Shown here piece after piece: positions 18,332-26,507 of a stretch of DNA of 64,000 nt; position 1 is the stretch's first letter, and each line of letters begins with the position of its first letter. Both the position numbers and the translations under genes were made by a program. Under the pieces are notes generated by a model. The model did no database searches, had not been told where the DNA came from, and worked only from the letters and a program-made list of their open reading frames with translations. Origin of the DNA: Pseudokineococcus marinus (GTDB taxonomy: Bacteria > Actinomycetota > Actinomycetes > Actinomycetales > Quadrisphaeraceae); the NCBI RefSeq assembly GCF_037482405.1, contig NZ_JBBHZZ010000012.1:1-64000 (forward strand), in the 5' to 3' direction.

Positions 18332-19327
18332 ATGCCGACGACGCCCGCCCCGCACCTGCCCCTCGGCACCTGGCCCACCCCCGTCGAGCCGGCGCCCCGG
18401 CTCGCCGAGCACCTGGGGCTCGGCCCGGACGACCTGCTGCTCAAGCGCGACGACCTCTCCGGGCTCGGCGGCGGCGGCAACAAGGTGCGCAAGCTCGAGC
18501 GGACGGTCGGGCGGGCCCTCGCCGAGGGCGCCGACGTCCTCGTGACGACGGGCGCGGGGCAGAGCAACCACGCACGCGCCACCGCCGCGGCCGCCCGGCG
18601 GGCCGGCCTCGGCTGCGTCCTCGTGCTCGTCGGCTCGGCGCCGGAGCGCCCGGCGGGCAACCTCGTGCTCGACGAGCTCCTCGGCGCGCGGGTGGAGTGG
18701 GCGGGCGACATCGACAGCGCCGGCCTCGACGCCGCAGCGGACGCCGTCGTCGAGCGGCTGCGCGGAGAGGGCGCGCGCCCGTCGCGCATCCCCTACGGCG
18801 GGTCCGACGCCCTCGGCGTCCTCGGCTACGTCGACGCCGCCGCGGAGGTCGCGGCGCAGGTGCCCGACGCCGCGCACGTCGTCACGGCCGTCGGCTCGGG
18901 CGGGACGATGGCCGGCCTCGTCGCCGGGCTGGGCGCGGGCCGCGTGCTCGGCGTCGACGTCGGTGCCGTGCCCGACCCGGTCGAGCGGGTCGTCGGCCTC
19001 GTCCGGGGTGTCGCCGCGGCCTTCGGCGACCACCTGCCCGACGGCGCCGCCGCCGCGCTGGCGGGCGTGGGGCCCGACCACCTGCGGCTGCCGCGGGACG
19101 AGGTCGGCGACGGCTACGGGCTGCCCACGCGCGCGAGCACCGCGGCCCTCTCGGCCGCGGCGCTCACGGAGGGCGTCGTCCTCGACCCCGTCTACACGGC
19201 CAAGGCGCTCGCGGGGCTGGCGTCCGCCGTCCGTCGCGGCGAGGTGCGGCCCGGCGAGCGCACCGTCCTCGTCCACACCGGCGGCCTGCCGGGGCTCTTC
19301 GGGCACCGGAGCGTGACCGGCGTCTGA
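18332..19327 (+). CDS. PLP-dependent D-cysteine desulfhydrase / ACC deaminase-family enzyme
   Basis: Fold-type II PLP enzyme, 331 residues. The PLP lysine is Lys51 in GGGGNKVRKLE, followed by TTGAGQSNHARA (substrate/PLP contacts) and the phosphate-binding glycine loop VGSGGTMAGL. This pattern is shared by D-cysteine desulfhydrase (DcyD/YedO) and 1-aminocyclopropane-1-carboxylate deaminase, and the C-terminal HTGGLPGLFG is common to both. Sequence alone does not separate them; desulfhydrase is the safer call for a free-living actinobacterium. It is followed after 52 bases by the small CxxC protein. Confidence 0.85.
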   Translation: MPTTPAPHLPLGTWPTPVEPAPRLAEHLGLGPDDLLLKRDDLSGLGGGGNKVRKLERTVGRALAEGADVLVTTGAGQSNHARATAAAARRAGLGCVLVLVGSAPERPAGNLVLDELLGARVEWAGDIDSAGLDAAADAVVERLRGEGARPSRIPYGGSDALGVLGYVDAAAEVAAQVPDAAHVVTAVGSGGTMAGLVAGLGAGRVLGVDVGAVPDPVERVVGLVRGVAAAFGDHLPDGAAAALAGVGPDHLRLPRDEVGDGYGLPTRASTAALSAAALTEGVVLDPVYTAKALAGLASAVRRGEVRPGERTVLVHTGGLPGLFGHRSVTGV

Positions 19328-19367
19328 GCGCGACGCCGCGCGGAGGGCCGGCCGCGCCCGCCCGCCG

Positions 19368-19373
19368 TACCGT
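19368..19373 (+). promoter_or_regulatory. -10 element, leaderless start
   Basis: TACCGT is exactly 6 bases before the ATG at 19380 of the small CxxC protein. Confidence 0.5.
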
Positions 19374-19379
19374 CGGGGC

Positions 19380-19658
19380 ATGAGCGCGCAGACCGGTGGC
19401 GGCACCGTCGTGCCCGACGTCCCGAGCCCGCTGGGCTGGTGCTCGCCCTGCCTGGCCGGACGGGCCCGCACGCCCGCCGCGGTCCTCCTCGAGGGCACCG
19501 GCGTCTGCGAGCAGCACCACGAGCGCCTCGTCGCCGACCGCGCGCAGCAGGGCGACCAGATGGCCGCGATGGCCGCGCAGGCGCAGGAGCAGCTGCGGGG
19601 CCTCATGGGCGGCGGGGCCGGCGGCGACCCGGGCGGTCCGCGCCGCGCGGGGTTCTAG
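19380..19658 (+). CDS. Small CxxC/CxxxH protein of unknown function
   Basis: 92 residues, cytoplasmic. LGWCSPCLAG gives a CxxC pair and GVCEQHHERL a CxxHH pair about 25 residues later, a layout that could bind one zinc ion. The middle is a Gln/Ala-rich helix (DRAQQGDQMAAMAAQAQEQL) and the tail is Gly/Pro-rich. I do not recognise a named family. It is probably a real gene: coding bias matches its neighbours, it has its own -10 element, and it ends just before the convergent thioredoxin-NHL gene. Confidence 0.7.
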   Translation: MSAQTGGGTVVPDVPSPLGWCSPCLAGRARTPAAVLLEGTGVCEQHHERLVADRAQQGDQMAAMAAQAQEQLRGLMGGGAGGDPGGPRRAGF

Positions 19659-19671
19659 CCGACGAGGGTCC

Positions 19672-21714
19672 TCAGACGCCGCGCAGGTCGAGCACGAGCT
19701 CACCGGGGCCGTCACCGAGGACGACGGGGATGCCCCAGTCCTGCTGGTAGAGGTGGCACGCGGCGTGCTCGGGCACCTCGCCGTCCTCGCCGGCGTCGCA
19801 GGCGGCCGCCTGCGCGGACACGTGGAGCACCCCCCGGGCACCGGCCTCCCCGCGCAGGACGAGAGGCCGGTCGAGCGCCGTCGTCGTCCCGGCGCCGTCG
19901 GCGAGCAGGTCGGGCGGGCTCGCCGAGACGACGACGCGGACGGGCGAGCCCCACCGGTCGTCGAGGTGCTGCCCGGCGGGCGGGACGAAGCGCACGCGCA
20001 GGTCGACGGGCCCGGCGGCCAGCGGTGTCGGCGGGCGCTCGACCCGGCCGGCCGCGGCCCCGACGGCGCGACCGGCGGCCAGGGGCAGCCGCAGCAGCCG
20101 GTGGGCGCGGGACTCGACGACGAGCAGCTCGACGCCCTCCCCCTCCTCCGTCGTGGTGGGGGCGACGGCGACGCCCGTCGGCTCCGCGAGGTCGGCGGCG
20201 AGCGTCGTCACCGCGGGCTCGCCGGCGGCGGCCGCGGGGTCGTAGCGGCGCAGGGCGCCGTTGTAGGTGTCGGCGACGACGACCGACCCGTCGGGCAGCA
20301 CCGCCGCGCCGAGGGGGTGCTGCAGCAGCGCCTCCCCCGCGCCGCCGTCGCGGTCGCCGAAGTCGAACAGGCCCGACCCGACGAGGGTCTCGACGGCGTA
20401 GCCGGGCGCGGCGACGGGGGCGGCGTTCGCCAGGCGCGCGTCCTCGACGACGGGCACGGAGCGGTCGGGCGCGTCGCCCGTGCGCACGAGGCGCCGCAGC
20501 GCCGAGGTCTCCGAGTCGACGACCCAGAGCGCCGCGCCGTCGGCGGCCGGCACGAGGCGGGAGGTCTGCGCGAACCACGCCTGCTCGGCGTCGCCGTCGC
20601 GCAGGCCCTCGGCGGAGGTGCCGGCGAGCACGCGGACGACGCCGTCGGCGGGGTCGGGCTCCTCCCCGGCGCCGGGCTCGAGCGCCCACAGCTGGTGCAG
20701 CCCCGCCATGGCGACGACCAGCTGGCCGTCCCACCACGCGACGTCCCAGGGGGTCGAGAGGTCCTGCGCGAGCGCCGGTCCCCCGCCCTCGCGGCGTCGG
20801 AGCTGCTCGCCCGTGCCGGCGAGGGTGGTGACCCGGTCGTGCGCGCGGTCCTGCTCAGCCCCGGGCTCCCCGTCGCGCGCGAGGCGCACGCCGCGGACGG
20901 CGTGGTTCGCGCTGTCGGCGACGACGACGTCGACCCCGAGGCGCTCCGCGACGTCCTCCGGCAGCAGGCACAGGCCCTGGGGTTCGGCGAAGCGGGCGGT
21001 CGTGGCGTCGCCGTCCCGCAGGCCGCGCGCCCCCTCGCCGACGGTCCGCACCACGGCGAGGTCGTCGTCGAGGACGGCGAGGCGGTGGTGGCCGGTGTCG
21101 GTGACGAGCACGCCGCCGCCCAGGCGCTCCGGCAGCACGAGCGCGCTGCTGGGGAAGCGCAGGCCGTCGGCCGGGGCCTCCTCGGGCAGCGGGGCGAAGA
21201 GCCGCTCGCCGCGCACGAGGGTGCCGCGCTCGTCGTGCTCGGGCACGAGCTCGGTGAGCAGCGCGTCGAGGCCGTGGGCGTGCCCCTCCCCCGACAGCGA
21301 CGCGACGACGTACCCCGTCGGGTCGACGAGCACGAGGGTCGGCCACGCCCGGGCGGCGAAGGCGCGCCACGTCGTCATGTCGGCGTCGTCGAGGACGGGG
21401 TGGTGCACCTCGTAGCGGCGCACCGCGTCGTCGAGCACGCCGGGCTCGGCCTCGTGGGGGAACTTCGGGGAGTGGACGCCGACGACGACGAGCTCCGCGG
21501 TCCACCGCTCCTCGAGGTCGCGCAGCTCGTCGAGCACGTGGAGGCAGTTGACGCAGCAGCTCGTCCAGAAGTCGAGGAGGACGAAGCGGCCGCGCAGGTC
21601 CGCCATCCGCAGCGCCCGCCCGTCGGTGCCGACCCAGCGGCGGCCCACGAGCTCGGGGGCGCGGGTGCGGGGGGTCCGGGGGGTGCGGGGCGTGCGGGAG
21701 GTGCTCGTGCTCAC
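19672..21714 (-). CDS. Thioredoxin-like/NHL-repeat protein (NHLRC2-like)
   Basis: 680 residues without a signal peptide. An AhpC/TSA-thioredoxin domain (about 20-165) carries WTSCCVNCLH with the redox pair Cys54/Cys57 and a cis-Pro in AWPTLVL. It is followed by NHL beta-propeller repeats (VTDTGHHRLAVLDDD, VADSANHAVRG, VADTYNGALRRY) and a C-terminal beta domain. The same architecture occurs in animal NHLRC2 and many actinobacteria; a redox role is likely but no substrate is known. The start is GTG at 21714. A perfect 40-bp palindrome lies upstream. Confidence 0.88.
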   Translation of the reverse strand: MSTSTSRTPRTPRTPRTRAPELVGRRWVGTDGRALRMADLRGRFVLLDFWTSCCVNCLHVLDELRDLEERWTAELVVVGVHSPKFPHEAEPGVLDDAVRRYEVHHPVLDDADMTTWRAFAARAWPTLVLVDPTGYVVASLSGEGHAHGLDALLTELVPEHDERGTLVRGERLFAPLPEEAPADGLRFPSSALVLPERLGGGVLVTDTGHHRLAVLDDDLAVVRTVGEGARGLRDGDATTARFAEPQGLCLLPEDVAERLGVDVVVADSANHAVRGVRLARDGEPGAEQDRAHDRVTTLAGTGEQLRRREGGGPALAQDLSTPWDVAWWDGQLVVAMAGLHQLWALEPGAGEEPDPADGVVRVLAGTSAEGLRDGDAEQAWFAQTSRLVPAADGAALWVVDSETSALRRLVRTGDAPDRSVPVVEDARLANAAPVAAPGYAVETLVGSGLFDFGDRDGGAGEALLQHPLGAAVLPDGSVVVADTYNGALRRYDPAAAAGEPAVTTLAADLAEPTGVAVAPTTTEEGEGVELLVVESRAHRLLRLPLAAGRAVGAAAGRVERPPTPLAAGPVDLRVRFVPPAGQHLDDRWGSPVRVVVSASPPDLLADGAGTTTALDRPLVLRGEAGARGVLHVSAQAAACDAGEDGEVPEHAACHLYQQDWGIPVVLGDGPGELVLDLRGV

Positions 21715-21753
21715 GGGTCGATGGTCGCACCGGCGGGGAGGTGCCCCGGGAGC

Positions 21754-21793
21754 CGTCCACGAGCGTGACCGTGCACGGTCACGCTCGTGGACG
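21754..21793. repeat. Perfect 40-bp palindrome
   Basis: CGTCCACGAGCGTGACCGTG is followed directly by its exact reverse complement, with no loop. It lies 22 bases beyond the S9 peptidase stop and 40 bases before the thioredoxin-NHL start. It could be a terminator hairpin, a cruciform or a dimer-protein binding site. Confidence 0.9.
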
Positions 21794-21814
21794 ACGTCTC
21801 CGCGACGAGCCGGC

Positions 21815-23998
21815 TCAGCCCAGGTGGTCCGGCTGCACCCACGCCCGCCCGAGCACGTGCTGGTCGAGGAAGCCCAGGACGGTCTGGTACCAGGCGACCG
21901 CGCCGCCGGGCGAGAGCACCCAGTGGTTCTCCTCGGGGAAGTACAGGAAGCGGTGCGGCGTCGAGCCGTCCTCGGCGGTGCTCCGCGAGACGAGGTCCCA
22001 CCACAGCCGCAGGCCCTCGCCGATCGGCACGCGGTAGTCCTTGTCGCCGTGGATGACGAGGGTCGGCGTCGTGATCGCGTCGGCGCTGTGGTGCGGGCTG
22101 TTCTCCCGCGCCATCTCGGCCGTCATCTCGCGGCCCCAGAAGTACGCCGCGTCCGTCGTCGGGCCGAACTGGTCGAGCGCCCAGAGGCTGGCGTGCGTGA
22201 CGACGGCGTCGAAGCGGTCGGTGTGCCCGGCGATCCAGTTGGCCATGTACCCGCCGAAGGACCCGCCCATCGCCGCGGTGCGGGTGGCGTCGACGTCGTC
22301 CCGCGCCTCGGCGGCGTCGGTGGCGGCCATGAGGTCGGTGAAGGGCGCGGCGCCCCACGCGCCCCAGCCGCGCTGCACGAAGTCCTGCCCGTACCCGGTC
22401 GAGAGCGCCGGGTCCGGCAGGAGGACGGCGTAGCCGCGCGAGACGGCCAGCCACGGGTTCCAGCGCCACGACCAGGCGTTCCACGAGCCGAGCGGCCCGC
22501 CGTGGACCCACAGGAGGAGCGGGGCCGGTGCGTCGGGGCTCGCGCCGTCCGGCAGGCACAGCCAGCTGCGGACCTCGGTGCCGTCCGCGGCGGACGTGCG
22601 CACCTCCTCGAGGCGACCGGGCAGGGCCAGCGGCGCGACGGGCGAGGGGAGGTCCTCGACGGCGCCGTCCTCCAGGCGCACCCGGACGGGCGCCGGGGCG
22701 GCGTCGTACGCCGAGCGCAGCGCGTAGGCCCACCCGTCGGGCGCCACCTGCACGCCGGCGTAGGCGCCGTGGTCGGCGGTGAGGCGGCGGACGTCGCCGG
22801 ACGTCGCGTCGACGAGGAACAGCGGGGCGGCCCCGGCCTCGTCGGCCTCGACGACGAGGGCGGCGCCGTCGCGCGTCCAGGTGAGGGCGTGCGGCCAGCG
22901 GTCCCACCCCTCGGTGAGGTCGCGCCGCTCCCCCGCGCCGACGACGGCGCCGGCGTCGTCGTGCTCGAGGTCGACGAGCGCGAGCCACGAGCGGGGGGCG
23001 CGCCCAGGCGTGCTGATGCGGGTGGCGACGAAGGCGGCGGTCCGGCCGTCGGGCGACAGGACGGCGCCCTCGTGCTCGACCTCGGGGTCGTCGAGGAGGA
23101 CGGTGCGCCGCCCCGTGGCGACGTCCACGGCGACGAGCTGGAGGGACTGCTCGCCGTGCGCGCGCAGGACCGTCCACGTGCCGACGGCGGTGCGCCCGTC
23201 GTCCGAGAGGTCCCAGGCCGCCTCGTGCAGCGCCGGGCCGACGTGGCCGGTGAGGTCGCGCAGCGTGTACCGCGGGTCCGGGGCGCCCGCGGTGCTCGCG
23301 GGGCCCGCCAGGGCGTCCGCGGCGAGGAGGCGGTCGCGGTCGGGCCCGAGGTCGTGGTCCCAGAAGCGCACGGGGTACCCGGTGTGGAGGACGGCGCCGA
23401 CGCCCGCCTCGGTGCGCGCCGTGCGGGCCGCGGCGTCGTCGCCGCCGGCCGCCGTGCTCGGCATGGTCGGCGAGGTGGCCAGCAGGGCCCCGCTCGTGCG
23501 CGCGACGGCGACCACCGACAGGCCGCCGGGTCGCGCGGCGACGGGACGCGGCTCGCCCGTGCCGCCCGGCAGGCACCACAGCGCCGGCGGGCCGTCGTCG
23601 CCGGACCTCCCGCCGCCGCCCGGCTGGCCGGGCTCGGCCGGGGACCCGGGCTGGGGGTCGGGCTGCGGCTTCGCCCCCGCGCGACCGGGCGCCGACGGCT
23701 CGGGGCGCTTGGCCGTGAAGAGCAGGTCGCCCTGCGGCGTCCACACCGGCGCGGCCTCGCCGGTGCTCCCGCGGGTCAGGCGACGGCAGGGGCCGCCGTC
23801 GAGCGGCGACTCCCACAGGCTCGTCACGTAGCCGGTGCCGTCGCCGTCGAGCCCCGCGACCGCGAGCGCGAGACGGCGTCCGTCCGGGCTCAGGGCGAGG
23901 CCGCTCACGCGCGGCTGCGCGACGTAGGCGGAGAGGTCGGCGAGCGGGTCCGCGGCGGGGCGGTCGTCCGTCGCGCGGTCGTGAGGGGACGTCGTCAC
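21815..23998 (-). CDS. S9 prolyl-oligopeptidase-family serine peptidase
   Basis: Cytoplasmic peptidase of 727 residues. An N-terminal seven-bladed beta-propeller (WD40/PD40-like SPDGRRLA, SPDGRTAAF) gates a C-terminal alpha/beta hydrolase. The catalytic Ser is in GGSFGGYM (about residue 579), Asp in HGDKDYRVP (about 653) and His in PEENHWV (about 691). The HGGPLGSW oxyanion strand and GYGQDF are acylaminoacyl-peptidase-like. A Pro/Gly/Arg-rich insert lies around residues 105-140. The start is GTG with TAGCAC 6 bases upstream, a leaderless layout. Array A lies just upstream. Confidence 0.92.
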   Translation of the reverse strand: MTTSPHDRATDDRPAADPLADLSAYVAQPRVSGLALSPDGRRLALAVAGLDGDGTGYVTSLWESPLDGGPCRRLTRGSTGEAAPVWTPQGDLLFTAKRPEPSAPGRAGAKPQPDPQPGSPAEPGQPGGGGRSGDDGPPALWCLPGGTGEPRPVAARPGGLSVVAVARTSGALLATSPTMPSTAAGGDDAAARTARTEAGVGAVLHTGYPVRFWDHDLGPDRDRLLAADALAGPASTAGAPDPRYTLRDLTGHVGPALHEAAWDLSDDGRTAVGTWTVLRAHGEQSLQLVAVDVATGRRTVLLDDPEVEHEGAVLSPDGRTAAFVATRISTPGRAPRSWLALVDLEHDDAGAVVGAGERRDLTEGWDRWPHALTWTRDGAALVVEADEAGAAPLFLVDATSGDVRRLTADHGAYAGVQVAPDGWAYALRSAYDAAPAPVRVRLEDGAVEDLPSPVAPLALPGRLEEVRTSAADGTEVRSWLCLPDGASPDAPAPLLLWVHGGPLGSWNAWSWRWNPWLAVSRGYAVLLPDPALSTGYGQDFVQRGWGAWGAAPFTDLMAATDAAEARDDVDATRTAAMGGSFGGYMANWIAGHTDRFDAVVTHASLWALDQFGPTTDAAYFWGREMTAEMARENSPHHSADAITTPTLVIHGDKDYRVPIGEGLRLWWDLVSRSTAEDGSTPHRFLYFPEENHWVLSPGGAVAWYQTVLGFLDQHVLGRAWVQPDHLG

Positions 23999-24004
23999 GG
24001 CCCT

Positions 24005-24010
24005 GTGCTA
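24005..24010 (-). promoter_or_regulatory. -10 element, leaderless start of the S9 peptidase gene
   Basis: TAGCAC (minus strand) is 6 bases before the GTG at 23998. Confidence 0.4.
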
Positions 24011-24063
24011 CCACGCGCAGGCCCCGGCGACCGGGCGAGCGTCGGCGCCTCGGCGTCCACGGG

Positions 24064-24169
24064 GACGGAGAAGGGCTGCGAGGTCCGCGGCACAAGCTCT
24101 CGCAGACGGAGAAGGGCTACGAAGTCCGCCGTACGGGGCTCCGGGGACGGAGAAGGGCTACGAAGTCCG
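24064..24169. repeat. Intergenic tandem array A (period 41 bp, 3 copies)
   Basis: Three copies of a 24-bp core start at 24064, 24105 and 24146, exactly 41 bp apart. Each core begins GACGGAGAAGGGCT and ends GTCCG; copy 1 differs at two bases. The two 17-bp linkers are unrelated to each other. 41 is not a multiple of three, so the array is not coding. It lies between the copD-ctaG stop and the S9 peptidase start. Confidence 0.9.
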
Positions 24170-24189
24170 GGGAGAGCGCGGCGGGCGGG

Positions 24190-26253
24190 TCAGCGGCGGG
24201 GGGCGCCCTGGCGGTCGCGCTCGGCGAGCATCGCGTTGTAGGCCACCAGCTCGGCGTCGCCGGTGCGGTCGGCGGTGCGGTCGCGGCGGCGCTGCTCGCG
24301 CTCGTCGCTGCGGGCCCACTGCACGGCGACGACGACGACGAGCAGGAGGGTGGGGAACTCGCCGATGCCCCAGGCGATGCCGCCGCCGGTGCGCTGGTCG
24401 GCGAGCGCGTCGATCCCCCAGCCGGTCGAGGAGAACCAGCTGCCGGCGAGCAGGGTCTCGCTCGAGATGATGGCGATGCCGAAGAAGGCGTGGAACGCCA
24501 TCGTCGCGAAGAGCAGGACGACGCGGAGCGGGTAGCTCGGCCGGTTCGGTCCCGGGTCGATGCCCACGAGCGCGTTGGCGAAGAGGTACCCCACCCCGAG
24601 GAAGTGGACCATCATCAGCTCGTGGCCCACGTGGGTCGACAGCGCGAGCTCGAACAGCGGCGTGTAGTAGAAGACGATGAGGCTGCCCGCGAAGAGCACC
24701 GCCGCCACGACGGGGTGGGAGACGACCCGCAGCCAGCGCGACTCGGTGAGGACGACGAGCCACTCCCGGACCCCGCGCGAGCCGTCGCGGCGCTTGGGGA
24801 TCGAGCGCAGCGCGAGCGTCATCGGCGCCCCGAGGACGAGCAGCACCGGGATGAGCATGCTCAGCACCATGTGCTGGACCATGTGGGCGCTGAAGACCGT
24901 GCGGCCGTAGGCGGCCGGGGCCCCGCTCGTCATGTACACGAGGACGACCAGCCCGATGGCGAAGGCGACGGTGCGGCCGACGGACCATCGGTCGCCGCGG
25001 CGGCGCAGGCGGGCGACGCCGCGCCCGTAGGCGACGGCGAGCGCCAGGGCGACGGCGATCCACAGCACGTCGGTCTGCCACTGCGTCACGAGGCTGGACG
25101 GGCGGAACGGCTCCGGCAGCGCCTCGCCGGTGAGGAGCTCCGCGGGCGTGGGCGCGGGGGGCAGCTCCTGCGGCACGGGCGGCGGGGTCAGCGACAGCGC
25201 CGCCGCGACGCCGGACACGGCTCCCAGCAGCACGACCTCGCCGCCGACGAGCCGCCAGAAGGGCCCGCGGGCGCCCGCGCCGGCGGCCGTGCGCGTGTCG
25301 ATGGCGGCGAGCAGCGAGCGCCGGTGGACCCACCCGGCGAAGCCGAGCAGGACGCTGGCCGTCGCCTTGGCGACGACGAGGAGCCCGTAGCCGGTGCCGA
25401 GGAGGTCGGCGAGCCCGGCGACGCGCAGCGAGGCGTTGGCCACGCCCGAGGCCACGACGAGCACGAACCCCACGAGCGCCAGCGAGGAGTAGCGGCGCGC
25501 GACCACGGGGAGCTCGGCGCCGGTGCTGCGGGCGACGGCGACGAGCGCCATGAGACCGCCGAACCACACCGCGACGCCGAGGACGTGCAGCCCCCAGGAG
25601 GTGACCGCCGTCTCGTGGCCGCTCGTGCCCGTCGAGTGGGCGTTGAGGGCGAGCGGCACGATCGCCAGCGCGCCGAGGGCGGCCGTCCAGCCAGCGCCGG
25701 CGGGCGTCCGCACGCCGACGGCCGCGGTGGCGACGAGCGCGACGACGACGGTCGACACGAGGAGCGCCTGCCCCTGGGTGATCTGCGTGGCGACGATCGC
25801 GAGCTGGGCGCCGAAGGAAGGGTCGGCGAGCGGCGTCCCCGAGAGGTTGGCGGCCGTGAGGACCAGCACGGCCAGGCTGGCGACCGTCCAGACCCCGGAC
25901 GCCACCGCCGCCGCCCGGGCCGCCGGGGCCCAGGACGGCGCGCGCGCCGGGACGACGCCGGCCGCGAGGACGAGGCCGCCGAGCGTCATCGCCATCGCCA
26001 GGTCGCGCAGCAGGGTCGCCACGGGCAGCCCGTACCGGACGAGCGCGCCGGGGTCGCGCACGAGGTCGGGCGAGGCGGCGCCACCGGTCGCGAGGGCCCA
26101 GAGCAGGCCGAGCGCCGTGGCCAGCGGGGTGAGGACGACGACGACGAGCCACCACCGCGGCGGCGAGGACGTGCCCGCCCGCGCGCCCGTGGGGCGGGGC
26201 GCACGAGCGCTCCCGCCGTCCCGCTGCGCCGTCGGCGCCGTCCCCGCGCTCAC
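24190..26253 (-). CDS. CopD-CtaG fusion: copper transport / cytochrome c oxidase assembly protein
   Basis: A polytopic membrane protein of 687 residues. The N-terminal half (about 30-360) is CopD-like with roughly nine hydrophobic segments and histidines in ALNAHSTGTSGHE and WGLHVLGVAVWFGG. The C-terminal half (about 380-650) is the caa3-type CtaG domain with SAHMVQHMVLSML, THVGHELMMVHFL and FHAFFGIAI. It is expected to move or hand over copper for assembly of the oxidase CuB site. The GTG at 26253 was chosen because TACCCT stands 6 bases upstream and the longer frame runs into array B. Arrays flank it on both sides. Confidence 0.9.
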   Translation of the reverse strand: MSAGTAPTAQRDGGSARAPRPTGARAGTSSPPRWWLVVVVLTPLATALGLLWALATGGAASPDLVRDPGALVRYGLPVATLLRDLAMAMTLGGLVLAAGVVPARAPSWAPAARAAAVASGVWTVASLAVLVLTAANLSGTPLADPSFGAQLAIVATQITQGQALLVSTVVVALVATAAVGVRTPAGAGWTAALGALAIVPLALNAHSTGTSGHETAVTSWGLHVLGVAVWFGGLMALVAVARSTGAELPVVARRYSSLALVGFVLVVASGVANASLRVAGLADLLGTGYGLLVVAKATASVLLGFAGWVHRRSLLAAIDTRTAAGAGARGPFWRLVGGEVVLLGAVSGVAAALSLTPPPVPQELPPAPTPAELLTGEALPEPFRPSSLVTQWQTDVLWIAVALALAVAYGRGVARLRRRGDRWSVGRTVAFAIGLVVLVYMTSGAPAAYGRTVFSAHMVQHMVLSMLIPVLLVLGAPMTLALRSIPKRRDGSRGVREWLVVLTESRWLRVVSHPVVAAVLFAGSLIVFYYTPLFELALSTHVGHELMMVHFLGVGYLFANALVGIDPGPNRPSYPLRVVLLFATMAFHAFFGIAIISSETLLAGSWFSSTGWGIDALADQRTGGGIAWGIGEFPTLLLVVVVAVQWARSDEREQRRRDRTADRTGDAELVAYNAMLAERDRQGAPRR

Positions 26254-26259
26254 GCAGCA

Positions 26260-26265
26260 AGGGTA
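26260..26265 (-). promoter_or_regulatory. -10 element, leaderless start of copD-ctaG
   Basis: TACCCT (minus strand) is 6 bases before the GTG at 26253; no Shine-Dalgarno sequence is seen. Confidence 0.5.
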
Positions 26266-26304
26266 GGCGCCGCCCCGGCGAGCTCTCGGCCGCCTCCGCA
26301 CCGC

Positions 26305-26497
26305 GGGCGAGCAGGCGACGACTCGCCCCCTGCGCGGCCCCATCCGGGGCGAACGGGCGACGACTCGCCCTCTGGGCGGCCCCATCCGGGGCGAACAGGC
26401 GACGACTCGCCCTCTGCGCGGCCCCATCCGGGGCGAACAGGCGACGACTCGCCCTCTGCGCGGGCCCGTCCGGGGCGAACAGGCGACGACTCGCCGG
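26305..26497. repeat. Intergenic tandem array B (period 42 bp, 5 copies)
   Basis: Five copies of GGCGACGACTCGCC start at 26314, 26356, 26398, 26440 and 26482, exactly 42 bp apart. The 24-bp core (GGGCGA...TCGCCC ends form an inverted repeat) is joined by an 18-bp linker that here is also conserved. Single-base differences mark each copy. It lies between the nitrilase stop and the copD-ctaG promoter. Confidence 0.9.
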
Positions 26498-26507
26498 GGG
26501 GGGCGTG

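Noticed and set aside
24064..24169. CRISPR array (24-bp repeats with 17-bp variable spacers)
   Set aside because: Spacers are too short, only three repeats are present, no cas genes lie in the window, and sister arrays have conserved linkers.
26254..26507. N-terminal repeat domain of copD-ctaG (14-residue VVACSPRMGPRRGR units in an open frame)
   Set aside because: The frame is open only because of GC richness. The repeat continues a noncoding array, a -10 element precedes the GTG at 26253, and no CopD protein has such a start.
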